This document shows positions 1 to 8,464 of a stretch of 41,780 nt of DNA, one piece after another (positions within the stretch are counted from its first letter, which is position 1; each line of letters begins with the position of its first letter). The stretch comes from Nemertoderma westbladi. Lineage: Eukaryota; Xenacoelomorpha; Nemertodermatida; Nemertodermatidae. The DNA is taken from NCBI GenBank assembly GCA_032718475.1, contig JAUCBJ010005031.1, positions 1 through 41,780 on the forward strand, in the 5' to 3' direction. Position numbers and translations under genes: made by a program. The notes under the pieces were generated by a model, which was not told where the DNA came from, searched no databases, and was given only the letters and a program-made list of their open reading frames with translations.

Positions 1-385
1 CAATACAGTATCAATACTGTACAGTATTGTACCAATACAGTATCAATACTGTACAGTATTGTACCAATACAGTATCAATACTGTACAGTATTGTACCAAT
101 ACTGTACAGTATTGTACCAATACAGTATCAATACTGTACAGTATTGTACCAATACAGTATCAATACTGTACAGTATTGTACCAATACAGTATCAATACTG
201 TACAGTACTGTAGGCCTACCAATACAGTATCAATACTGTACAGTATTGTACAAATACAGTATCAATACTGTACAGTATTGTAGGCCTACCAATACAGTAT
301 CAATACTGTACAGTATTGTACCAATACAGTATCAATACTGTACAGTATTGTACCAATACAGTATCAATAATGTACAGTATTGTAT
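1..385. repeat. 32-bp palindromic minisatellite array
   Basis: About a dozen head-to-tail copies of a 32-bp unit run from the window edge, so the array is truncated on the left. The core of each unit, CAATACTGTACAGTATTG, is a perfect 18-bp palindrome. The other half of the unit is also nearly self-complementary around its centre. Two junctions, near 211 and 282, carry the additional palindrome GTAGGCCTAC, and one unit near 95-120 is shortened. Long open frames here merely reflect the repeat (Tyr/Gln/Ile/Val periodicity) and are not genes. The copies are nearly identical, which suggests recent amplification or homogenisation. Confidence 0.95.
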
Positions 386-496
386 CAACTGTAGAACTAC
401 AGAGAATGTTCAATGCTTATATATCAGATGCCAAAAAAAACATATTTATAATCCTTAAGACTTGTATTATTGAAAAAAATATAGGGGAAATTTAAA

Positions 497-510
497 TTCC
501 TTAATTTCAG
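497..510 (+). promoter_or_regulatory. Candidate 3' splice acceptor before the GPCR gene
   Basis: A T/C-rich run ending TTAATTTCAG at 501-510 looks like a metazoan 3' splice site. It lies 26 bases before the ATG at 537. Between them (517-534) is a five-codon upstream ORF that starts with two tandem ATGs and stops two bases before the main ATG. The acceptor could end a 5'UTR intron, end an intron after an upstream coding exon, or receive a trans-spliced leader. The sequence alone does not decide. Confidence 0.4.
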
Positions 511-536
511 CCTCATATGATGTGGCAGAAATAAAC

Positions 537-1835
537 ATGTTTGCAAGAAACTTTCACATTCAATGGTTATTGTGTTTTTGTTGTATTCTTATATTTATAT
601 CTGAAGCTACCAATAATGGAATCAATCCGATGGTTAAAGGGAATACAACCGAAACAAATTTGTACCACGAATACTTTGAAACTGTTCCTAAATCGGATTA
701 TGATGATATGATGAAAGGATTTGAGATTTATCACAATGCTAGGAAATATGTCGACGATTTTATTCTCACACCTTATATATCAACATATAATTTATTTGGT
801 CTGATTGGCAATATATTAATTATTGTAACAATTGTGAAGGAAAAATCATTCAATACTTTATTTTATAGAATGTTGGTGTTAAAGTCAATTTTCGATATTC
901 TTATATCGTTTGGCCAACTACTAAAACATGGTCAGAATTCTAAGTGGTACTATTTTGAATATGAGCCAGTGATAGAAAACAACAACAAAATTTGGCACTT
1001 TCACTGTTATAACGTTGTTTCATGGTTATGCCAGTGTTATTGGCCGATATTTGCTTGGTGTGTACAATATGGAGATTCAACACTCACCTTAATTATGGGC
1101 GCAGAGCGTATTGCAGCCCTTTATTTCCCGGTATGGTATAAGGATACAAAATTAAAGAATAATAACATGATATATGGGATTATAGTAGTTTTATTTATAT
1201 ACACAGCGTGTCTGTACTGGCCTTATTTAGTTATGTATAAGGGGGAAATTCGATACGTTAATGGTGAAAAGCAATATTGGGCTTTACTTTATTATTTGAG
1301 ATCATATAACGTTCACTGGATTAGGGCACATCAGTTTCTGGATTATTTCTTTCCCATAAGAAAAACCATTCAAATTGTAGGAGTGTTTGCTATAAACGGT
1401 CTAATGATTTATAAGTTAAGAAAGCTAATGAGGCAATCTATACCATCAACCAATAATAAAATGTCCGCTGCGGTAAATATGATGCTCGTTACTGGAACTC
1501 TAATGTGCGCAAAAGATTGTGCTCGTATAATCTTTCACATTATAAGAACAATTTTCGACAATATGGGAGGAAATCTACACCCTTTATCTAAATTAGAGCA
1601 AATTTCTGCTTATGAAAAAATGTTAGTTATCAATAATATTGCTGCACAGATATCTAATATGTTTGGTATTGTCTTCAGTTTAAACTTTTATCTCATGTAT
1701 ATATTTGTAGTAAGTTTCCGATATGCTGTTAATGTCAATATATTTAAAATAAAATCTAATGTGGTGGTTCCCATAGGGGAGTCCATGGCCAACCAAAGCG
1801 GCCACGATGAGTCCGCTAGGGGGCCTCCAACATAG
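537..1835 (+). CDS. Divergent rhodopsin-like seven-transmembrane receptor
   Basis: Predicted plasma-membrane G-protein-coupled receptor of 432 residues from the ATG at 537; an upstream in-frame GTG at 522 is not a plausible animal start. Residues 1-25 resemble a signal peptide (hydrophobic LLCFCCILIFIS). An extracellular tail with an NTT glycosylation sequon near residue 36 follows. Helices lie at about 80-101 (with the Gly-Asn of helix 1), 110-130, 168-190, 212-233, 277-295, 312-332 and 373-397. The DRY equivalent is Glu-Arg-Ile at 190-192, followed by a typical AALYFPVWYK second loop. Helix 7 has Asn-Phe in place of Asn-Pro, and Phe-Arg opens helix 8. The second extracellular loop (about 236-275) has no cysteine, so the usual disulfide to helix 3 is absent. 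The pattern is nearest to divergent peptide or chemosensory rhodopsin-type receptors of invertebrates. The ligand is unknown and no paralogue is adjacent. The last ~20 residues are encoded by noticeably more GC-rich DNA than the rest. Confidence 0.8.
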   Translation: MFARNFHIQWLLCFCCILIFISEATNNGINPMVKGNTTETNLYHEYFETVPKSDYDDMMKGFEIYHNARKYVDDFILTPYISTYNLFGLIGNILIIVTIVKEKSFNTLFYRMLVLKSIFDILISFGQLLKHGQNSKWYYFEYEPVIENNNKIWHFHCYNVVSWLCQCYWPIFAWCVQYGDSTLTLIMGAERIAALYFPVWYKDTKLKNNNMIYGIIVVLFIYTACLYWPYLVMYKGEIRYVNGEKQYWALLYYLRSYNVHWIRAHQFLDYFFPIRKTIQIVGVFAINGLMIYKLRKLMRQSIPSTNNKMSAAVNMMLVTGTLMCAKDCARIIFHIIRTIFDNMGGNLHPLSKLEQISAYEKMLVINNIAAQISNMFGIVFSLNFYLMYIFVVSFRYAVNVNIFKIKSNVVVPIGESMANQSGHDESARGPPT

Positions 1836-2164
1836 TCTGTGCATCAGCTGTGGCTGTAGCCTATACTACTGGCAGATCTAACCAGGGATGGCTCAACGAA
1901 ACGAAATAATTTTAATTTCATTTTCATCAATTTTGTTTCATTTTCGTTTTTCATTACCTCACTAGTTCTGATAATAGGCATTCAATAGGTATCCGCGGTA
2001 GTGGTGTTTGTATCAGTTGTATTAAATACAATAATGTTTATAGATTTTTTTTAATCCTTCGAAGTTTCTTATATTTTAAAAAATTAAACAGCCTTTAAAA
2101 ATAATCTACTCACTAACCGATTAAGTTTACCCTGCTTGTCTGATGAGTAGTAAGATCTCACCTG
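1836..2164. other. AT-rich gap with a possible hAT-like end
   Basis: No gene seen. At about 1883 the sequence CAGGGATGGCTCAACGAAAC, followed by repeated TTTCATTTTC/CGTTT words, resembles the terminus and subterminal region of hAT-type elements. No matching opposite end was identified nearby, so this is only suggestive. Confidence 0.25.
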
Positions 2165-3075
2165 TTAGTGCCTCGACGGCTGCCACAATGTGCGCCACCT
2201 CGATCACGGAGCCCGGGCCTGTAGACTGCCTCAATGAACGCCACCTCGGCCAGGGAGTCTGAGCTTGGCGACTGCCACAAGTGTGAGCCACCTCGGTCAG
2301 AGCTCGACGGCTGCCACAATGTGCGCCACCTTGGTCACGGAGCCAGGGCTAGGAGACTTCCACAATGTACGCCACCTCGGCCAGGGAGTCTGGGCTCGGC
2401 GACTGCCACAAGTGTGAGCCACCTCGGTCAGAGCTTGACGGCTGCCACAATGTGCGCCAACTTGGTCACGGAGCCAGGGCTAGGAGACTGCCACAATGTG
2501 CGCCACCTCGGTCAGGGAGTCTGGGCTCGGCGACTGCCACAAGTGTGAGCCACCTCGATCAGAGCTCGACGGCTGCCACAATGTGCGCCAACTTGGTCAC
2601 GGAGCCAGGGCTAGGAGACTTCCACAATGTACGCCACCTCGGCCAGGGAGTCTGAGCTTGGCGACTGCCACAAGTGTGAGCCACCTCGGTCAGAGCTCGA
2701 CGGCTGCCACAATGTGCGCCAACTTGGTCACGGAGCCAGGGCTAGGAGACTTCCATAATGTACGCCACCTCGGCCAGGGAGTCTGAGCTTGGCGATTGCC
2801 ACAAGTGTGAGCCACCTCGGTCAGAGCTCGACGGCTGCCATAATGTGCGCCACCTTGGTCACGGGAGACTGCCACAATGTGCGCCACCTTGGTCATGGAG
2901 CCAGGGCCCGGAGACTGCCACAATGTGCGCCACCTCGGTCAGGGAGTCTGGGCTCGGCGACTGTCACAATGTGCGCCACCTCCGTCACGGAGCATGGATC
3001 GACGTCTGCCACAAAGTGTGCCACCTCGGTCACGGAGCCAGGGCGCGATGGTTGCCACAATGTTCACCACCTCGT
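2165..3075. repeat. GC-rich minisatellite, 131-bp higher-order unit of three ~44-bp monomers
   Basis: Monomers of about 44 bp share GCCACAATGTGCGCCACCT or close variants. They are arranged as a trimeric higher-order repeat of 131 bp: equivalent points recur at 2234, 2365, 2496 and 2758 (the last is two periods on). Within each trimer the monomers are distinguishable, for instance one carries CACAAGTGTGAGCCACCTC. Toward 2850-3075 the regular order breaks into single monomers. Because 131 is not divisible by three, the overlapping open frames switch phase at each copy and do not look like a protein. The array is strikingly GC-rich against AT-rich flanks. Confidence 0.95.
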
Positions 3076-3089
3076 AATTTTACTGCATA

Positions 3090-3352
3090 GAATCAATCCT
3101 CAGTTCATTAGCAATAAAAATATATTAATTTTATCAAAGCGTCTGGCCATGTGGGCATCTCCCGATATTGAACAGGCTGGTAAGTTATTCCTTATTTTCA
3201 TTGACTTCACCACGGCGTATGATAAGGTTTTACGCCAAAAGTTATGGGAGTTGTACCACACCTTGGTATTCCCGTTTGTGAAATATTCAACAATCTTCAA
3301 TGATTTCTCGCATTCAGGTTCTCGGATGATTTCACACCAAAAAAATTATTAA
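3090..3352 (+). pseudogene. LINE reverse-transcriptase fragment
   Basis: A short plus-strand stretch encodes FIDFTTAYDKVLRQKLWEL. This matches motif A of non-LTR reverse transcriptases (usually D-F-x-K-A-Y/F-D followed by a region ending R-x-K-L-W). The catalytic aspartate context is retained but the Lys before Ala is Thr. Frames before and after do not carry the remaining RT motifs, and the stretch is fused downstream of the minisatellite. It is a dead fragment. The Tyr-Asp and Lys-Leu-Trp spelling differs from the full-length LINE at 26-30 kb, so it comes from another family. Confidence 0.6.
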
Positions 3353-3399
3353 GCACAAAATATATTTTTTTGTAGCGCCAATTTACATACCCTAATTTT

Positions 3400-4075
3400 G
3401 AATATCTCTCTCACCAAAAACAATTATTCAAAAAACAATAACTCATCCCCAAAAACAATTATTATTCATTCCCCCAAAAACAATTATTCTTTCCCCCAAA
3501 AACAATTATTCAATCTCCCTAAAATAATTACTTTTCAACCAAAAACAATTCTTACAGCACCAAAAATTTTATGGAAAATTTATTTATATTATACAAATTT
3601 ATTAATTATTTATTTCCATAAATCAAACAAAATGTTTAATCATATTATTATCCTTGGATGATTACAAAACAAAGGCCCAATTATATAGACCTGCATAATC
3701 TTGTAACATGTGTAACCTTTCGTTTATTGTTCTGGTTCCACCAATACGCCTCTCTAACCTGCTCCTTTTAATTGCAATGCGACTTTACCTCTTTGTTTTG
3801 TACAGTAAAGCCTTGAGTCTTTGGTCGTTGTTTTGTACTCACCCGACGATCCTCGTAACAATAGTCTTCAACTGTGAGTCTTTACCTAAGAGTCTTTACC
3901 TAAGACTATGTTTAATATGGTAGAATATTTTATTATTTTGGGGGAATACGTATTTATTTTTGTGGGATTGTGTATTTATTTTGGGGGATGTATTTATTTT
4001 GGTGTTGAATAATTTATTGTTTTTGGTGTTGAAAAATGTAATTTGGTGTTTGAATAATTTTATTGGGTTGACTTT
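3400..4075. repeat. Inverted A-rich/T-rich repeat blocks flanking ~380 bp
   Basis: From 3410 to 3560 the motif CCAAAAACAATTATT recurs about six times with variable spacing. From about 3940 to 4075 the complementary type appears repeatedly (TTTTTGG/TTGGTG followed by TTGAATAATTT). The two blocks are therefore imperfect inverted repeats around a central segment that contains a duplicated AGAGTCTTTACCTA near 3875-3905. This may be a foldback or MITE-like element, or two independent simple arrays. No coding potential was seen. Confidence 0.45.
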
Positions 4076-4080
4076 AGTTT

Positions 4081-5524
4081 ATTAGGGTAGTTTTAAATCA
4101 CTTAGAGACACACTCCAATAAATAATTAAGGTACTATATTTTACCTTATTAACCATTAAAGGGACCCCCCCCCCCTGGATGAAGATTTCAGAAATTTGAT
4201 AGGGTGGTTTCAAATTTGAAAACGGCTTAGAGAGATCTCTTCTCGAGTTATCGTGGAATATCTGTCTGCCAATCTGTCTGTCAAAATGAAAGAAACACGG
4301 AAAACTGAAAGATTCCTCCACCAAGATTCCCTGGTGTACCTTATTTTTGCAACGGGATCCCGATGGAGGATTTTCATTGGATGATTGATAAGATTATTGA
4401 TAGGGATGCGAGAGATTATCCTAGACATTCGAAAACTTCCTATTTTATTTTAATTTGATATAAAAAAGTTTACTTTTAATAGTAAATATTTACTGAAATA
4501 TATCCTCATATAAATTGCATAAAATAGTAATACGATTTGAACTAAAATTGAGATTGTGACTTTGTGTTTTGTAAATTTCCTTATTACAGTAACTAGATCT
4601 TTATTGAACGCAAATTCGGAAATTAATACATTTTAACAAAATTAATCAATTTTTTAAGTTTTTTACAATTTAATACATCCTGTTATTTTGCCGTTTATAC
4701 ATAAGTAGAGTAAACATTAGAAACAAGTAATTCATGCTTAGCTGTGTTGTGGTGGTTCGTTGTCTTGGCTCTTGAGGTCGTAACTGGTAACTACGGGTGA
4801 AGTATACTTTCCCGGAAATTTTCGGAACTTTCCTTGAAAAACATATTTCCGGAAAACTCACACCCCTAATGATTGATGAATGATGGATTAATTTACATAC
4901 ATGATTTATAGCTGATTTCTGAATCTGAATTTATATCTGAAATTCATTCATTAAATACATTAAATATATACATGAATGTCTACATTATAAATAATAGAAA
5001 CACTTGTTGCTTTTTATTGAATATGATAAACATTTTCATGAGGCAACGATTCAGTCAGACTGCAGTTAGATACTGTATATTATATATGTTACATAAATTA
5101 TATTAAAAACGTAAGTGAAATGAAATACTTAGGCCTACGTGTGAAATAAAATACGTAGAAGTAGAGTAAAAATAGAAAAAAATCAGTGGACATTTTGACA
5201 TCCAGGCATTTTTTACAACAGGAGATTTCTTGAAAGTTTAAATTAAATAAAAAAATAAATAAAAGGAAATTAAAAATCCTGATCCCGAAAATCGGGATCC
5301 CGATCCCGTTCCAACTCTAAGTGTGCCTCCTTCCTAATCAGACACTAATACTAGAAATGTTTGCCTTATATGAAAGGTAATTTCATAAGTTTCAATAAAT
5401 TTAGAGCGGTTTTCTTGACTTCATATTTTCCCCTTTTTTAAAATGGAAAATTAAAAAAAACATGGTTGTTTTATTTTTTTAATTTTGAATGTTTTCTTTC
5501 CAAATTGCCTATTAATAATAATGA
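4081..5524. other. AT-rich intergenic DNA, no gene
   Basis: No convincing coding region. It contains an 11-base C run (4165-4175), TCTGTCTG-type short repeats near 4260-4285, and the palindromic run CGGGATCCCGATCCCG near 5293. Near 4840-4866 an edge-like sequence ending CTCACACCCCTAA is similar to hAT termini, with no partner located. Confidence 0.5.
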
Positions 5525-5782
5525 ATGGGAGAATCTTTTAGGCTCGTTAAGCCAAGGAATGCCTGTTCACCACCATGGGTGATCTTCCGCAGTAAACCCT
5601 TCCACTCTGTTTCCCAAGTTGCCTTGGTTCCCATTTATCGACCACTGAAGGATGAAAGCCGGGGTTGGGCTAGGCTGCAGCATTTAAAGCACTGTGCCCA
5701 AACAGTGCTGCCCCATCTAGGGATCGAACCCGGGCTCCCTAATCGGAAGCACAGTAATGTCACCACTAGACCAAGCTGCTGC
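5525..5782 (-). mobile_element. tRNA-derived SINE
   Basis: Read on the minus strand from 5782 leftward, the sequence starts with a tRNA-like head. It has an A-box-like TTGGTCTAGTGGTGACATT and, about 40 bases later, the B-box GGGTTCGATCCC. A non-tRNA body of about 190 bp follows, reaching about 5525, where short TAA-type repeats (5512-5524) could be its tail. The head resembles a tRNA but its stems are not fully paired, so it is a SINE rather than a functional tRNA. RNA polymerase III would drive transcription from the internal A and B boxes. Confidence 0.65.
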
Positions 5783-5812
5783 TTGGTCTAGTGATAATAA
5801 TAATAATAATAC
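5764..5812. repeat. Perfect 13-bp inverted repeat at SINE head plus (ATA)n
   Basis: CACTAGACCAAGC (5764-5776) and GCTTGGTCTAGTG (5781-5793) are perfect reverse complements separated by TGCT. The left arm is the start of the minus-strand SINE. The right arm is the same SINE start in the opposite orientation, followed at once by an ATA/ATAATA microsatellite (5795-5812). This implies a foldback or two SINE heads joined head to head. Confidence 0.85.
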
Positions 5813-8464
5813 TTACAAAGCACCAAATACGCTACGTTCTTGGGCAAAGGACGTTACAAAGATTTACACTGCTAATTAATTCTTCACCACTGCCAATAAT
5901 AAAATAATTCGTCTAGTATTTTCTTAATAATTTATACATATGTCGAGGTCTATTATCGAAAATAGAAAATGAAAATAGAAAAAGGGACCGAAATGATGAA
6001 AATCAACATGCTGGTGCCAAAAAATATGGTGTTAGAAAATTAAAAATGTCGGAGGAGTAGTCATTTTAGTAAAATTTTTCAAATTTTTATTTACTTTTAT
6101 AATTTTATTTTCTATGATACGACCTACAGTAAATCGTTTTCTAAGAATTGTTCAACCACATTGGAAACATATACCAATTAAGAACAAAATTAAGGGGGGG
6201 AGGGGGTACCCCCCCCCCCCCTCATCCCTCCTCAATATGGTTATGTTTAAGTATGGTTAGGTTGCTTTTTTTAAAGTGTGTTTTCTTATGTATTACAATT
6301 TTATTATCTGGAACATTTAGGATTACTGCTTTTGTGCATTATGTACTGTAGGGCCTACATTGTTAATTTATACAGGTGAATATTTTCACTCTTTTCCAAG
6401 AGTTTCCTTTGTTTGTTTTACTTGTATTTTCCTACTTTACAAACTCTCCGCGTTTCAGTACAATCCGACACCGTTCTATCCATTGTTGTTACGTATACAG
6501 TACAGTTGTAGCTGCTGTTGAGTTAGTTAATTATGTTACGGAAATTAATTTAAAAAGTTTAAATCTTACTTTACTTTTTAAATATTATATTTAATTTCCA
6601 TAAGATGGAGTCTCTTGAGAATATTGACAATAATCATATTTATTGTCTTTTATATTTATTTATAGATTGTTAGTTATGTATTTATCATTATAATCACACG
6701 TATACTCATTTTTCTATAATAATAATTAATAATAATAGCCTAAGGGGTCCTACAGTACATAAGAAATATTAACTAGTATCAATTAATTATTTAATGTAGG
6801 CCTATAATAAGATGTTTATAATATTTACTAATAAATAAGGTTGTGTAGTGTAATCACCCTTGAAATTTTATATTTCGATTGTGGGAAGCCAAAAATTGTG
6901 CTTTTTTTTAATATTTTTCTTTACTAATTTTGGGCATAGACACTTTGTTTAGAGATAGGTTTGTCAAAAATACTTCCTAAACATTTTTCCTGCAAGCCAG
7001 AATGCAATAGTCTAGAATTATATTCATTACTTTGTCACAAATTATTTTCAACATCATCTTCTTCTTCCAATTGAAAGATAATTATTCTTTTTTTTACTCT
7101 TTAATTGAGATTTGCAATACACGTACATGGTATTACAGTAGAACCAACGGTTTTATAACTTATTACGCAGTGGCCGGCCAACGTTTTCATCTGTTGTAAG
7201 TTGGTTTTAATTAATTCGCAATTGTTGATTGCTGATATAGATTATTGTTAGTTATTTTTACTGTAGGAGTAAATTTCAGCTCCGTAGTTGCTGTGCATAA
7301 ACAATAAGATCCGAAGCAGGGCTCCAACCGGTGTACAACAAACTAAAAACGCAGAGAGGTCAAAATAACGCAGTGGATTTTAAGAGGGAGAGGGGCGGGG
7401 GGGGGGGGGGGGGGGGGGATGAGTTCTCGTCATTCCGTGAACGAGCCATGGGTAGGATGGTAATGTCCCTATCACAACATTCACTCTAATTAAAAAAACA
7501 TTTCATTCTAATTAATGATACACCTCAAAGCTCAAAACCAGATTTTCAAAATTAAAATAGCCGTTTGATCATAATTGATGTATTTAAAATATTAATACCG
7601 TCAGGTAATATGCAAATGCAATATAAATTGCTAGGATTCCTACAGCGAGGAATGAAATGTGATTTTCCTCTCTCCAGAGGAAAATGTACTCAAGTAACAG
7701 CTGATTACTCCCAGAAATAAATCTGTAACAGGTGTTTACTGTTATATTGATTTTAGTTATTATTGTTTTGGTTAGAATGCCGTGCCAATGTAACCTACTA
7801 CTATAATTTAACATTGTGGCGCTATATTAATTCACCGAGATGGTATTTGCGTTAAGTTCACCCCTGTCTCGTTGCTTTAGTGGCTGAGCTTTAGTAGCGG
7901 TACCTCTAAGTAGAAGTGTTATATAAATAATCACGTTATGCAGCAATTTTTAGGAAAAAATTGTACCATACTGTCCCTCAATAAGTTTATTACATTGGTC
8001 TTATTATTAAATATAATTCATTACTTTATTACAATAATATAATTATTTATCGAAAGACAATTTAGATTAACATAACTGAAATATCAATGATTAATCACAA
8101 TTTTTGTAGCCTGAAAATTGTGATTCAACGGAAACGTAGAAAGTTACATGAATAAGCACAAAAATTACTAAACATACCACTACCCAAGCCAGCATTTAAA
8201 ATATCAGAAGAAATTCCATAAAGTAAACTACGAACTTTCTAAGGCAAAGGAACAATAATAAATAAGAATGGACCCATGGGAAACTATGTAACTTTGATAT
8301 TTAGCTTTAGGAGATGTCAAGTACAGATTGTAGCAGCAATGCAAAGTATTAAAGTTACATTAAGAAAGGAAAATACGTTATCAGACGGCATTATATAATG
8401 TTATAGTAATTTCGCTGTGTAACAACAATAAATTAGCACAAAAAATGTATATTCAAAGAAGGGA
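5813..8464. other. AT-rich intergenic DNA with G/C homopolymers, no gene
   Basis: I see no gene. Landmarks are: a self-complementary G/C run at about 6194-6222 (GGGGGAGGGGGTACC followed by a long C run); an uninterrupted 22-base poly-G at 7397-7418; and a segment at 7640-7760 related to 30120-30240. GTAGGCCTA-type words occur near 6353 and 6796. Confidence 0.5.
7640..7760. repeat. Dispersed repeat, copy 1
   Basis: This stretch, containing CAGCTGATTACTC, CTCTCCAG and AATAAATCTGTAAC, is clearly related to 30120-30240, which has the same landmarks in the same order and orientation. The copies are diverged, so this is an old interspersed family. Its class is not identifiable from two partial copies. 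Confidence 0.6.

Noticed and set aside
27-458. 143-codon open frame in the first array
   Set aside because: It is the 32-bp palindromic repeat read as codons. The peptide repeats Tyr/Gln/Ile words with phase shifts and has no domain.
2234-3090. Several overlapping frames rich in CHNVRHLGHGAR and similar
   Set aside because: They arise from the 131-bp array. The period is not divisible by three, so the same DNA is read in all phases.
4082-4428. Two overlapping minus-strand frames of 72-80 codons
   Set aside because: No domain and no start context. They overlap a C homopolymer and short TCTG repeats.
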